DNA of 64,000 nt from Enemella evansiae (GCF_002250705.1 NZ_NMVP01000001.1:62001-126000); one strand, 5' to 3'; counted from the stretch's first letter, positions 52,541 through 61,982 are shown. The notes: generated from the sequence alone by a model not told the origin. Numbers and translations: made by a program.

Positions 52541-52807
52541 ATGGACGTGTTCCCGGATTTCGACGGTCTCTCCGGCATCAGCGAGCTGCGTGAGGTCGCC
52601 GGCGCGCTGCTCATGTTCGTGCTCGTGGTGGCGGTGCTGATGCTGATCGTGTCCGCGATCTGCTGGGCCATCGGTGCGGCGAACGGCAACTACCAGGTCG
52701 CGACAAAGGGCCGCATCGGCGTGTTCGTCGCCCTCGGCGGCGCGGTCCTCGCAGGAGCCGGGGTCGCCTGGCTGAACTGGCTCGTCACCATCGGCGGACA
52801 ACTCTAA
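52541..52807 (+). CDS. DUF6112-like small membrane protein (pilin-like), copy 1
   Basis: 88 residues with two helices (LLMFVLVVAVLMLIVSAICW; IGVFVALGGAVLAGAGVAW) and a short polar loop YQVATKGR. The size and two-helix form resemble VirB2/TrbC-type conjugative pilin subunits or DUF6112 proteins of actinobacterial T4SS loci. A paralogue follows at 52946. GTG at 52538 is an alternative start. Confidence 0.75.
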   Translation: MDVFPDFDGLSGISELREVAGALLMFVLVVAVLMLIVSAICWAIGAANGNYQVATKGRIGVFVALGGAVLAGAGVAWLNWLVTIGGQL

Positions 52808-52945
52808 CGGCCTGCGCGCGGCGGCTCGGCGGGGCTCGTCACGGGTGCTTCGGCATCCCGGGGCGGGCCTTCTTTTTGTGCCCGATGGGGGCGGGGTGCA
52901 CCTGGCGGTCGGAACTGTCTTCCGTCTTCTGAAAGGGCACTCATC

Positions 52946-53215
52946 GTGATTGACATCGACCCCAACTCCTCCGGGCTTCCGGGCATCGAGCAGCTGCGCA
53001 CGATCGTCGGCGCCGTGATGACCGTCGGCCTCATCCTGTCCGTCCTCGCGCTGATCATCTCCGCGATCATCTGGGCCTACGGCTCCAACAGCAGCAACCC
53101 TCACCTCGCGGGGAAGGGGAAGACCGGCCTGCTGATCTCCTGCGGCGCAGCGATCATCTGCGGCGGATCGGTCGCGCTCATCAACTTCTTCTGGGGCGTC
53201 GGCCAGCAGGTCTGA
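52946..53215 (+). CDS. DUF6112-like small membrane protein (pilin-like), copy 2
   Basis: 89 residues, GTG start. Same plan as the preceding gene: acidic N-terminus (IDIDPNSSGLPGIEQLR), two helices, GKGKTG loop, ending FFWGVGQQV. Preceded by a GGTGCACCTGG leader at 52895 and a T-rich stretch. Tandem duplicates of this type precede the TrbL-like gene in related loci. Confidence 0.75.
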   Translation: MIDIDPNSSGLPGIEQLRTIVGAVMTVGLILSVLALIISAIIWAYGSNSSNPHLAGKGKTGLLISCGAAIICGGSVALINFFWGVGQQV

Positions 53216-53246
53216 TCTCTTCTGCGTGTGAAAGGAGGGGTCTGCC

Positions 53247-54593
53247 GTGAGCGTGTGCGACATCCCCGTCATCTCCAACGTGTGCGATGCGGTCGGCGAG
53301 GGCACCGCGTCCCTGATCGCCGCCCCGTTCGACTGGCTCGCCTCCTCGATGGCCGGGGCGGCGGCCTGGCTGATGGAGACCATGTGGACCGTCTTCGACA
53401 CCACCACCCTGGTCGACCTAACCCAGCCCGGGTTCGTGTCCGTCTACAACCTGCTGTTCGGGATCGCCTTGTTCATCGTGGCGATCTTCTTCTTCCTCCA
53501 GCTCATCACCGGGATGATCCACCGCGACCCGACCGCCCTGTCCCGCGCCGCGCTCGGGGCGGGAAAGTCGATCCTCGGATCGTTCGTGGTCATCACGCTG
53601 ACGACGGTGTTGCTGGAGATCGTCGACCAGCTCTGCATCGGCCTCATCCAAGCCGCCGGCGAGACCACCGAGTCGATGGGCAACCAACTCCTGCTCCTCA
53701 GCCAGGCGCTGGCCGGGCTGAACATCGCTGCCCCAGGGGTGGGTGCGATCGTGTCGATCTTCCTCGCCGGTCTCATGATCGCCGCGATCGGGATCGTCTG
53801 GTTCTCCCTGTTGATCCGGAAGGCCTTGATCCTCGTCACCGTCGTCCTCGCCCCGCTCGCCCTCTCCGGTGCCTCTTGGGATGTCACGAAGGGGTGGATC
53901 GGGAAATGGGCGACGTTCCTGATCGCGCTCATCGTCTCCAAGCTCGTGCTGGTCGTGGTGTTCCTGGTGGCGATTACGCAGGTCGCGACACCGATTGACT
54001 CGGGACTGACCGCGGTGACCGAACCGATCGCCGGCATCGTGCTGCTCGGGATCGCGGCGTTTGCGCCGTACATGGTTTACCGGCTGATCAGCTTCATCGG
54101 CTTCGACCTCTACAACTCGATGGGTGCCGAGCAGGACGCGAAGAGTGCGATGAACCGGCCTCTCCCGATCCCGTCCAAGCCGAACACCGACGGCACCCAG
54201 AAGATCCTCGACGGCGCAGGCGACGACGGTGACTCCGGCGGCGGTGGCGGTGGCGGTGGGACGCCGCCGACCACGCCACCGCCCGCGGGGACTGAGGCCG
54301 CCGGCGCGGAGGCGGGAACGGAGGCCGCAGCCGGGGCGGGTCCCGCTGCCCCGGTCGTGGTCGGCGCGGTCGTCGTCAAGGAAGCCGCCGAAGCAGGGTC
54401 GGAGGCCGGCGCCGAGGTCGGGCAGCAGGCCGATGCCGCCGCCAGCGGCGCACAGAACGCCGGCACCACCGCACCCGGTGACAGCAACCCCCGCGACGGA
54501 GGTTCGCGTGGGGCACCGCCTCCGCCGTCGCCTCCGGTGCCGAACACCCCGCCCGACCCGAACCCGGCCCCGCCCACCGGAGGGAAGGAGTAG
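53247..54593 (+). CDS. TrbL/VirB6-like polytopic transfer protein
   Basis: 448 residues. About six membrane helices in residues 60-285 (YNLLFGIALFIVAIFFFLQL; LVTVVLAPLALSGASWD; FVVITLTTVLLEIVDQLC), then a long Gly/Ala/Pro-rich cytosolic tail. Topology and position between pilin-like and VirB4-type genes fit the inner-membrane channel component. GTG start with GAAAGGAGG upstream. Confidence 0.8.
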   Translation: MSVCDIPVISNVCDAVGEGTASLIAAPFDWLASSMAGAAAWLMETMWTVFDTTTLVDLTQPGFVSVYNLLFGIALFIVAIFFFLQLITGMIHRDPTALSRAALGAGKSILGSFVVITLTTVLLEIVDQLCIGLIQAAGETTESMGNQLLLLSQALAGLNIAAPGVGAIVSIFLAGLMIAAIGIVWFSLLIRKALILVTVVLAPLALSGASWDVTKGWIGKWATFLIALIVSKLVLVVVFLVAITQVATPIDSGLTAVTEPIAGIVLLGIAAFAPYMVYRLISFIGFDLYNSMGAEQDAKSAMNRPLPIPSKPNTDGTQKILDGAGDDGDSGGGGGGGGTPPTTPPPAGTEAAGAEAGTEAAAGAGPAAPVVVGAVVVKEAAEAGSEAGAEVGQQADAAASGAQNAGTTAPGDSNPRDGGSRGAPPPPSPPVPNTPPDPNPAPPTGGKE

Positions 54594-54596
54594 CTC

Positions 54597-56060
54597 ATGT
54601 CTCGCACCGACACCACCACGGGGGCTGAGTTGGTCCCGGTGAAGTTCTCCCGGCTCACCCGCCGTGGCCTCATCCTGGGCCTGTCGCTGTCGCAGGTGAT
54701 CGCTCTCGGCATCGGCGGGGCGTCCCTGGTCGGGGCGCTCTACGCCGGCGGCGGCATCCTCGTCCTCTACTCCGCCCCGATCTGGCTGCTTGCCATCACC
54801 CTCGTCTGGGTGAGGATCGGCGGGCGAGCACTGATCGAATGGCTCCCGATCTGCTCCTGGTGGCTGTGGCGCACCACCGGCGGACAACTCCTGTACCGGC
54901 GACGAATCGTCGCCCCCAGGCCGGCGGGCACCCTCGCCCTGCCCGGTGACATGGCCCGGCTCCGCGAGTACGCGGACCCGGAGACCGGGGCGGGCATGAT
55001 CCACGACCCGACCGGCAACACCTTGACGGTCGTGGTTCGGGTCACGCATCCGGCGTTCGTGCTCCTGGATCCGTCCGAACAGAACCGCCGCGTCACCGCC
55101 TGGGGCCGGGTGCTTGCCACGATCTGCCGCTCCGGACGGATCAGCGCTCTCCAGGTGTTGGAGCGCACGCTGCCCGATTCCGGGCAGGGGCTGGCGGAGT
55201 GGTGGGCCGAGCACGGCACTCACGACGGCTCCTGGGCCTCGACCACCTACGCCGAACTCATCGAGCGGGCCGGCCCCGCCGGGGAACGCCACGCCACCAC
55301 GCTGTCACTCTCGCTGGATATGCGGGCGGCGGCCCGGCAGATCCGCACCGCCGGCGGCGGTCTGAAAGGCGCGGCGAACGTGCTCCGGCAGGAGATGGCA
55401 ACCCTGCTCGCCGCGCTCCGGGCCGCGGACCTCACCCCGTCGGGATGGCTGACGACGGGTGAGATCGCGGTGATGCTGCGCACGGCCTACGACCCCGCGA
55501 TCGGCCCCACCCTGGAACGCCACGGCCAGCTCGGGCAGGACCTCGCAACCGCAGGCCCCGTCGCGGTGACCGAGACGTGGGGTCGGCTGCGCACCGACTC
55601 CGGCCACCACGCCGTCCTCTGGATCAGCGAGTGGCCGCGGTCCATGGTGTACCCAGGATTCCTTGCCCCGGTGGCGCTGTCGACGGGGATTCAGCGGTCG
55701 ATCTCGCTGATCTGCACCCCGCTGCGCACCGACCAGGCGGTGCGCGACATCCGCAAGAGGAAAGTCGAGCACATCTCCGACCAGGCCCAGCGGCGGCGGA
55801 TCGGGCAGATCCAGGACGCCTCCCAAACCGCCGAGTACGAAGACGTGCTCCGCCAGGAAGCCGACCTCACCGCCGGTCACGGCGTGCTCCGTTACACCGG
55901 CCTGATCGCGGTCACCGCCCCGACGGTGGAGGAGCTGGATACGGCGGTCGCCGCGATCGAGCAGGCCGCGATCCAGGCCTCCTGCGAAACCCGGCTGTTG
56001 GCCGGTCAGCAGGCCGTCGCGTTCACTGCCGCGGCACTCCCGTTGGCACGCCGCATCTGA
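54597..56060 (+). CDS. SCO6880-family transfer protein
   Basis: 487 residues. Two N-terminal helices (LILGLSLSQVIALGIGGASL; LVLYSAPIWLLAITLVWV) like PrgI/VirB3, followed by a large soluble domain resembling the N-terminal part of VirB4 without a P-loop (THPAFVLLDPSEQNRRVTAW; ISLICTPLRTDQAVRDIRK). This split VirB3-VirB4N arrangement upstream of the ATPase is characteristic of actinobacterial conjugation systems (SCO6880 family). Confidence 0.85.
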   Translation: MSRTDTTTGAELVPVKFSRLTRRGLILGLSLSQVIALGIGGASLVGALYAGGGILVLYSAPIWLLAITLVWVRIGGRALIEWLPICSWWLWRTTGGQLLYRRRIVAPRPAGTLALPGDMARLREYADPETGAGMIHDPTGNTLTVVVRVTHPAFVLLDPSEQNRRVTAWGRVLATICRSGRISALQVLERTLPDSGQGLAEWWAEHGTHDGSWASTTYAELIERAGPAGERHATTLSLSLDMRAAARQIRTAGGGLKGAANVLRQEMATLLAALRAADLTPSGWLTTGEIAVMLRTAYDPAIGPTLERHGQLGQDLATAGPVAVTETWGRLRTDSGHHAVLWISEWPRSMVYPGFLAPVALSTGIQRSISLICTPLRTDQAVRDIRKRKVEHISDQAQRRRIGQIQDASQTAEYEDVLRQEADLTAGHGVLRYTGLIAVTAPTVEELDTAVAAIEQAAIQASCETRLLAGQQAVAFTAAALPLARRI

Positions 56061-56100
56061 CCGGCGGTTCGTGCGCCGGTGGGTGCACCTGGGAGCACAG

Positions 56101-56137
56101 CGCCCCGACCCCTCTTCACCTCCGCGGGGTCGGGGCG
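56101..56137 (+). terminator. Hairpin in the leader of the next gene
   Basis: Perfect 12-bp stem CGCCCCGACCCC/GGGGTCGGGGCG with a 13-nt loop, directly after a GGTGCACCTGG copy (56082-56092) and 40 bp before the next ATG. It may be an intrinsic terminator or attenuator. Confidence 0.7.
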
Positions 56138-56177
56138 TTGCCGCGATCCCATCCCGCGTATCGAAAGAGACCTGATC

Positions 56178-56954
56178 ATGCCCACGTTCAACGACCCTGC
56201 CGCCGATGCCCGCGAAGCATATGAGGCGGTCCGCGGGCTCGCCCACGCCACCCAGCGCATCGAGAACCCCGAGGTGCTGTATCCGGTGATCGGCGAACTC
56301 ATGGCGACCACACGGAATCTCTCGCAGGTGCTCGACCAGCTCGCCCGCGCCCAGCAGCAGCACACCGGGCGAGCGATGACCGATTCCGGTGACCGGGAGG
56401 CGGGCAGCCAGCTCACCTTCGAGGCCGCCGCCGCGCTCCACGAAGCGGCGGCGCACATCGGGCAGGCCGACACGGTGCTCGACCGGGCGTCGAACCGGGC
56501 CGGGCAGATCGCCTGGCTGCCGGAGGACCCGCGGTACCGGTGGGTGAGCGTCGTGTTCCTCCAAGGGAGCGAGGCGGAGCCGGTGATGGAGATCATCGAC
56601 CGGCAGGGTCCGGATGCCGCGATCGCATACCTCGCCGGCTGGGATTACGGCGCGGAGACGGTGAGCGCTGCGATGGAGAACGGGTACGTCTACGAGACCG
56701 CCCCGCAGACTCCCGCGGATCGTCTTGTCACCGACGGCGATTACGCCCTCACCTACAGTCCCGACCTGGGTTACGTCGGCCTGTCCCGCCGCATCGACGC
56801 CCCCGACCCCGAGCCCGAGAGGCCGACCGCCGAAGCATCTCCTGCCTGGCCGGGTGCGGGGCGGCATCGCGGGTCGGAGCGTCCGGAGGGGGCGTCGTGG
56901 TTCCTGCCGGATGTGATCGCGGAGGTCGCCGAGAACCGAGGACTGTCGCTGTGA
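56178..56954 (+). CDS. Hypothetical transfer-region protein
   Basis: 258 residues, soluble. The N-terminal half is helical (EAYEAVRGLAHATQRIENPE; DQLARAQQQH; AAALHEAAAHIGQADTVLDR). The C-terminal half has a small alpha/beta part (WVSVVFLQGSEAEPVMEIID; LAGWDYGAETV). No family recognised. GTGA overlap with virB4 implies a role in transfer. Confidence 0.75.
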   Translation: MPTFNDPAADAREAYEAVRGLAHATQRIENPEVLYPVIGELMATTRNLSQVLDQLARAQQQHTGRAMTDSGDREAGSQLTFEAAAALHEAAAHIGQADTVLDRASNRAGQIAWLPEDPRYRWVSVVFLQGSEAEPVMEIIDRQGPDAAIAYLAGWDYGAETVSAAMENGYVYETAPQTPADRLVTDGDYALTYSPDLGYVGLSRRIDAPDPEPERPTAEASPAWPGAGRHRGSERPEGASWFLPDVIAEVAENRGLSL

Positions 56955-58438
56955 CCCGGCAGCCGGAGGCCGAGCGCCTGCACACCGCCGTCCTTGTCGC
57001 CCCGTCGAAAGAACGCCGGCGTCTGCGCGCGCAGCGCCGGCGGGCCGCCGCCCGGCTCGTCGCCGAACAGCGCCAGCGCGAGATGGCCGAGGCGAAAGCG
57101 AAGAAGACGGCGGAGCGTGCGGAGCGGAAGGCGACCCGGTATCTGCCCTCTGTCGGCGAACCCGGCCCCGCCGCGCTCAGGTCACCGGGCCGGTTCCGGT
57201 TGCCGCGGCACCAGGACACCAGCGCCATGTTGGCGGGTGCGTATCCGTTCCTCGCCGAAGGCGGCCTCGGCTCCCAGGGCGTGTTCATCGGCCAGGACCT
57301 CTACTCGGGCGGCAGCTTCGTCTACGACCCGTGGGTGCTGTACGCGAACGGGATCATCACCGCCCCGAACCTGGTGGTGGCGGGCATCGTCGGCAGCGGG
57401 AAATCGTCGCTCGCGAAAGCGCTCTACACCCGCTCGTTGGGGTTCGGGCGGCGGGTCTACATCCCCGGCGACCCGAAAGGCGAGCACACGGCGGTCGCGG
57501 AGGCGGTTGGGGGTCGTGCGATCAAGCTCGGCCACGGCCTCCCGACCCGGTTGAACCCGCTCGATGAGGGGTACCGGCCGGCCGGGATGAGCGATCAGCA
57601 GTGGACCGCGACGGTCATTTCCCGACGCCGTGACCTGATCGGCGCGCTCACGGAGACGGTGCTGGCGCGGCCCATGTCCCCTTTGGAGCACACCGCGATC
57701 GATACGGCGCTGGCGGTGACGATGCGGGACAACTCGGTGCCGATCCTGCCGATGGTCGTCGATCACCTCCTCGATCCCGCCGACGACCCCGACGGCAGTC
57801 TCCGGGAGGACGGTCGCATGGTCGGGCATGCGCTGCGTCGTCTGGTGCACGGCGATCTTGCCGGGCTCTTCGACGGGCCGTCGACGGAGGTGTTCGATCC
57901 GTCGTTGCCGATGATCTCCCTCGATCTGTCGCAGGTCACCGAGAATTCCACGCTGATCTCGGCGCTGATGACGTGTTCGTCGGCGTGGATGGAAGCGGCG
58001 CTCCTGGACCCGGCCGGTGGCCAGCGCTGGTGCATCTACGACGAGGCCTGGCGGCTCATGTCCCAGCCCGCGCTGTTGCGGCGGATGGATGCGCACTGGC
58101 GGCTCGCGCGGGCGTACGGGATCGCGAACGCGATGATCTTCCACAAGATCAGCGATCTCGACAATGTGGGCGATCAGGGATCGGCCATGCGCGGCCTCGC
58201 CAACAGCCTGCTCGCGAATGCGGAGACGCGGGTGATCTACCGGCAGGAGTCCGATCAGCTCGGCCCCACCTCCGCCGCTCTCGGCCTGACGGGCACTGAG
58301 CAGGGGCTGCTCCCGACGCTCGGGGTCGGGCAGGGGCTGTGGAAGATCAAGGGTTCTTCCTACGTGGTCCAGCATCAACTCCATCCCGCCGAAAATCGGC
58401 TCTTCGACACCAGCTCGCGCGCGGCCGCGCGCACATAG
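56951..58438 (+). CDS. VirB4-like transfer ATPase
   Basis: 495 residues, GTG start. After a charged N-terminal coil (about residues 20-62), the ATPase domain has Walker A GIVGSGKSS (about 145-153), GDPKGEHTAVAEAV, and Walker B RWCIYDEAWRLM. The C-terminal QESDQLGPTSAALGLTGTEQ is typical of VirB4/TraC proteins. It powers assembly and substrate transfer at the cytosolic face and acts with the SCO6880-type protein upstream. Confidence 0.9.
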   Translation: MTRQPEAERLHTAVLVAPSKERRRLRAQRRRAAARLVAEQRQREMAEAKAKKTAERAERKATRYLPSVGEPGPAALRSPGRFRLPRHQDTSAMLAGAYPFLAEGGLGSQGVFIGQDLYSGGSFVYDPWVLYANGIITAPNLVVAGIVGSGKSSLAKALYTRSLGFGRRVYIPGDPKGEHTAVAEAVGGRAIKLGHGLPTRLNPLDEGYRPAGMSDQQWTATVISRRRDLIGALTETVLARPMSPLEHTAIDTALAVTMRDNSVPILPMVVDHLLDPADDPDGSLREDGRMVGHALRRLVHGDLAGLFDGPSTEVFDPSLPMISLDLSQVTENSTLISALMTCSSAWMEAALLDPAGGQRWCIYDEAWRLMSQPALLRRMDAHWRLARAYGIANAMIFHKISDLDNVGDQGSAMRGLANSLLANAETRVIYRQESDQLGPTSAALGLTGTEQGLLPTLGVGQGLWKIKGSSYVVQHQLHPAENRLFDTSSRAAART

Positions 58439-58452
58439 GCCGGGGTGCGGTG

Positions 58453-58463
58453 GGTGCACCTGG
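58453..58463 (+). repeat. Recurring GGTGCACCTGG leader motif (one of at least ten)
   Basis: Five bases before the ATG at 58468. Other copies: 18665, 32419 (GTGCACCTGG), 38557 (ATGCACCTGG), 43910, 52430 (GGCGCACCTGC), 52895, 56082, 60815 (last base C), and on the minus strand 32203-32213 (GGTTCACCTGG, before the relaxase). All sit upstream of ICE genes in the gene's orientation. See findings. Confidence 0.75.
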
Positions 58464-58467
58464 CGGC

Positions 58468-59010
58468 ATGAGACACGCCCCTGCTTCTGCCGCTGTTCCT
58501 TCGTCTGTCCCGGTTTCGGTGCCGCATCTCGTGCTCGACGTGCACGACGACGGCACCCTCACCGCCACCCTCGACACCCGCCCCGTCGACCCGCCCGACG
58601 GTGTGAGCGCGTGGCGGCGGGCCATGTTCGCGCAGATCATCGACCACGCCACGGGCGACCGGACCATCGCCGTGCGGGTGACCGTCCACGAGAGCGACGG
58701 CACCACGTTCACCGACATCCTTCCCGCCGCGAAACGCCCCGCCCCGGAACCTGTGGCCGAGGAGAAGTCGGAGCCGCGGCGGGCGGTGAAGCGTCAGCGG
58801 GGTGCTGATCCGATATCAGTGGACGGCGGCGACGGGTTCATCGCCGGGGAAGACGTCGCCGTCGCCCTCATCGCCGCACACACCGACGCGACCCCGGACG
58901 GGCGCGCACGGGCCCTCCTCGACCCCGCGGTCGTCGCGGCGGCGCGGGCGGGTGAGGTGGTGCTGGTCGGGCGGGTCTCCGGCACGATCGCTGTGCGGAG
59001 CTTGTCGTGA
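58468..59010 (+). CDS. Hypothetical transfer-region protein
   Basis: 180 residues, soluble. Begins with Pro/Val-rich segments (SAAVPSSVPVSVPHLVLDV), a predicted beta-rich stretch (TLTATLDTRPVDPPDG), a basic patch (RRAVKRQRG) and a C-terminal GEDVAVALIAAHTDATPDGR segment. Family not recognised. GTGA overlap with the coupling-protein gene suggests a partner of VirD4. Confidence 0.72.
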   Translation: MRHAPASAAVPSSVPVSVPHLVLDVHDDGTLTATLDTRPVDPPDGVSAWRRAMFAQIIDHATGDRTIAVRVTVHESDGTTFTDILPAAKRPAPEPVAEEKSEPRRAVKRQRGADPISVDGGDGFIAGEDVAVALIAAHTDATPDGRARALLDPAVVAAARAGEVVLVGRVSGTIAVRSLS

Positions 59011-60797
59011 TCGGGCCGCAGGGCCGTCCCGGCGGCAGCGGGGCGATGGGTGACGAGCTCACCAACCTGATCCTCATCGCCGTCGGCGGCCTCCTCGGGG
59101 TCGCGTTCGTCCTCCGCGCCTCCGGTAGCGTGGCGGCGTTTCTCACGGGCGCCCCGCAACCCACTGCCGGAGCGGCTGGCGGGGTCGCGGTGTTCTTCAA
59201 ACCGGGTGATCCTGGCGGGCAGCTCGGCGCGGACGGCCTGAACCCGTTCGTGTATTGGGTCGTCGCCGCTCTCATGCTCGGCGCTCTCGTCACGGCCGGG
59301 TTCTGGGCGTGGGGTCTGCTGCGGCGCACGATGCGGCAGGCCGCACTGGATCCGCACCGGCAGGAGGGCACCGCGACCCGGCACGAGATCGCCCAGACCG
59401 CCTCCACCAAAGCGTTGATGCGCCGCGCCAGCACCCTGCGCCCCACGCTCGACAGCCCCGTACCGGGTGATGTCGGTTACCGGCTCGGCACCGCGCACCG
59501 ACACGAGGTCTGGGCCTCCGTGGAAGACTCGATCCTCCTCGTCGGCGCCCCGAGGAGCGGCAAGGGCCTGTTCCTCGTGATCCCGGCGATCCTCGATGCC
59601 CCTGGCGCGGTGGTCACGACCAGCACGCGTCCCGATAACGTCACCGCCTGCCTGCGCGCGAGGAAGCGCATCGGACCGGTGGCGGTGTTCGATCCGCAGC
59701 ACCTCGCCGAAGGTCTCCCTGCCGGGCTCCGCTGGTCGCCGATCCGGGGGTGCGAGTCGCCGCAGACCGCGATGATCCGCGCCGCCGGCCTCGCGTCGGC
59801 CACCGGCCTCAGCGCGGGTGGCGTCGAAGGCGGTGACTTCTGGGAAGGGAAAACCCGCGCCGCGCTCCAAGCGCTGCTCCACGCCGCCGCCCTCGACCGG
59901 CGCACCCCGACTGAGCTGTTCCGGTGGACGCTCGACCCCACGAGCGCGGCGGATGCGGTCGCGATCCTCACCAACCATCCGGATGCGGCGACCGGGTGGG
60001 CGGACTCGCTCGCCTCGATGATCGACGCCGACCCCCGCACCCGCGACTCCATCTGGCAAGGCGTCTCCCTCTCACTCGCAGCCCTCGCAGACCCCCGGGT
60101 GCTCGACGCCGTGTCCCCGGGAGAGGGCGAGGAGTTCGATCCGGAAGCGTTCATCCGACAGCGGGGCACCCTGTTCCTCCTCGCCACCGGTGCCGGGGCC
60201 GGGAACAGTGCCGCCCTGGTGGCGGCGCTGGTGGAGGATCTGGTCGAGACCGTCCGCCGCCTCGCGGCCCGCTCCGCCGGCGCCCGCCTCGACCCGCCGA
60301 TGCTGCTCGCGTTGGACGAGATCGGGAACCTCGCGCCTCTGCCGTCCCTGCCGACGTTGATGGCCGAGGGTGGCGGGACCGGGATCACGACACTCGCGGT
60401 GTTGCAGTCGCTCGCGCAGGCGCGGGACAAGTGGAACGAGCACCAGGCCGGGGCGATCTGGGACGCCTCGATCGTGAAGATCCTCCTCGGAGGCGCCTCC
60501 AACAGCCGCGACCTGCAAGACCTCTCCACGCTGATCGGGGAACGCGACGAACTGACCGACTCCACGACAGTCGGCGACTACGGCTCCCGCTCCAACCAGC
60601 GCTCCGTCCGCAGGGTCGCGATCCTCCCACCAGACCGAATCCGCACGCTCCCGTTCGGCACCGCCGTCACCCTACTCCGCTCCGCGCCGCCGATCATCAC
60701 CGACCTGCGCGCCTGGCCCAACCGCCCCGACGGCACCACGTTGAAGGCCGACCGGGCCGAGGTCGAACGCCTCCTCCACGATCCCCACGGGGACTGA
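59007..60797 (+). CDS. VirD4/TraG-type coupling protein
   Basis: 596 residues, GTG start. Two N-terminal membrane helices (about 18-46 and 79-104), then a FtsK/TraG-like ATPase with Walker A GAPRSGKGLFLVIPA (about 180) and Walker B LLALDEIGNLAPLPSLP. It links the relaxase-DNA complex to the type IV channel. Ends the core transfer operon. Confidence 0.93.
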   Translation: MIGPQGRPGGSGAMGDELTNLILIAVGGLLGVAFVLRASGSVAAFLTGAPQPTAGAAGGVAVFFKPGDPGGQLGADGLNPFVYWVVAALMLGALVTAGFWAWGLLRRTMRQAALDPHRQEGTATRHEIAQTASTKALMRRASTLRPTLDSPVPGDVGYRLGTAHRHEVWASVEDSILLVGAPRSGKGLFLVIPAILDAPGAVVTTSTRPDNVTACLRARKRIGPVAVFDPQHLAEGLPAGLRWSPIRGCESPQTAMIRAAGLASATGLSAGGVEGGDFWEGKTRAALQALLHAAALDRRTPTELFRWTLDPTSAADAVAILTNHPDAATGWADSLASMIDADPRTRDSIWQGVSLSLAALADPRVLDAVSPGEGEEFDPEAFIRQRGTLFLLATGAGAGNSAALVAALVEDLVETVRRLAARSAGARLDPPMLLALDEIGNLAPLPSLPTLMAEGGGTGITTLAVLQSLAQARDKWNEHQAGAIWDASIVKILLGGASNSRDLQDLSTLIGERDELTDSTTVGDYGSRSNQRSVRRVAILPPDRIRTLPFGTAVTLLRSAPPIITDLRAWPNRPDGTTLKADRAEVERLLHDPHGD

Positions 60798-60882
60798 TCC
60801 ACCGCGGGAGGACGGGTGCACCTGCCTGACCCAGCGGCCCCGACGAGAGGTGGCCGCCTGAGCAGACCGTCAGGAGCACACG

Positions 60883-61362
60883 ATGAACGAGCAGCCACGC
60901 GACCCGGACCCGGAACTGGATAGAGCCTTCTACGGGTTCGTCGCTTCCGATCCGCAGCCGTCAGGCAGCGAGGGCAAGAAGCGTCTGTACTTCAAGGCCG
61001 GGCAAGAGCACCACGACTTCGCAGCCGACGGGTCCCGGATCAAGCTCCCCACGACCTTCCACGATGTGGTGGCGTTCCGAGGCGCTGCCGAGAGCGGCGA
61101 AGTGAAACTCGCCAAGGGCGACTGGTTCCTCGCGATCGGACGCACCCAGACAAGCACGAACCCCAACACCGGCGTCGAATCGACGGAGTTCATCGCAAGC
61201 CGGTTCGGACACGACCTCGCCCGCATGAACACCCAGGTCGGCACCCCGCGCCGCCGCTCCCAGATGGAATCCCCGGACCGTCAACGACCGGCGCGGCAGG
61301 TCGCGTTCGAGCCGCCCGTGCAGGACCAGCCCGACTATGAGCAGCCCGCACGGGCCATGTGA
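60883..61362 (+). CDS. Single-stranded DNA-binding protein-like
   Basis: 159 residues. OB-fold pattern RAFYGFVASDPQ, KRLYFKAGQEH, FHDVVAFRGAAESGEVKLAKGDWFLAIGRTQ (shown in part: PTTFHDVVAFRGAAES), STEFIASRFGHDLARM, followed by a disordered acidic tail. It probably coats transferred ssDNA. Preceded by a GGTGCACCTGC leader at 60815. Confidence 0.75.
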   Translation: MNEQPRDPDPELDRAFYGFVASDPQPSGSEGKKRLYFKAGQEHHDFAADGSRIKLPTTFHDVVAFRGAAESGEVKLAKGDWFLAIGRTQTSTNPNTGVESTEFIASRFGHDLARMNTQVGTPRRRSQMESPDRQRPARQVAFEPPVQDQPDYEQPARAM

Positions 61363-61375
61363 GAGGGGGCGAAGC

Positions 61376-61972
61376 ATGATGAACAACGACGCCACGCTCC
61401 CACCCGACGACCTGGGCTCCGAGCCCGAGGAATGGGAGGAGGAGGACTTCGGGCGACTCGACCCTGACGATGACATTCCGGGGCCGCCGCGGCCGGTGAA
61501 CTGGAACCTGCTGCTCTCCCACGACCTGGAACAGGAATGGCTCGCCCTCAACCGCTGGGTCGAATGGCTCCGCCACACCTACGCGCTGCCCGCGTCGGTC
61601 ATCCCGCCGTACTGGCACCGCCACCCCGAGCTGCAATGGGAGCTGTCCGCGCTACACCTGCACTGGCTCGGCGCCTACGACCCCGAGCAGAACGCGTCCG
61701 CCGCGATCGGCTGGCACCGCGACTTCGCCGCCGCCCGCCAGCGCCTCCGCGACTGGGTCGCCGCCTCCGGCACCCGCCTGGACCGCGACCGTCCCAGTCG
61801 GCAGACCGCCTGGCCCGGCGAACCACCCGCCCCACCGGTCGAAGACACCCCGATCACCGAACGACGCGCGGACTTCGTGGCGTTCGTGATCACGCAGGTC
61901 GCCCGCCGCAAGGCCGCCGAAGACGCCGTCTTCGCCCGCCTCGATGACGCCGCGCGCTCAGACGATGGGTAG
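61376..61972 (+). CDS. DUF4913-like protein
   Basis: 198 residues. Acidic N-terminus, then a Trp-rich helical domain (LNRWVEWLRHTYALP; PYWHRHPELQWELSALHLHW; GWHRDFAAARQRLRDW) matching DUF4913, a family common on actinobacterial mobile elements. Function unknown. ATG at 61376 has a GAGGGGG ribosome site. Confidence 0.75.
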   Translation: MMNNDATLPPDDLGSEPEEWEEEDFGRLDPDDDIPGPPRPVNWNLLLSHDLEQEWLALNRWVEWLRHTYALPASVIPPYWHRHPELQWELSALHLHWLGAYDPEQNASAAIGWHRDFAAARQRLRDWVAASGTRLDRDRPSRQTAWPGEPPAPPVEDTPITERRADFVAFVITQVARRKAAEDAVFARLDDAARSDDG

Positions 61973-61982
61973 GTGACGAGCG

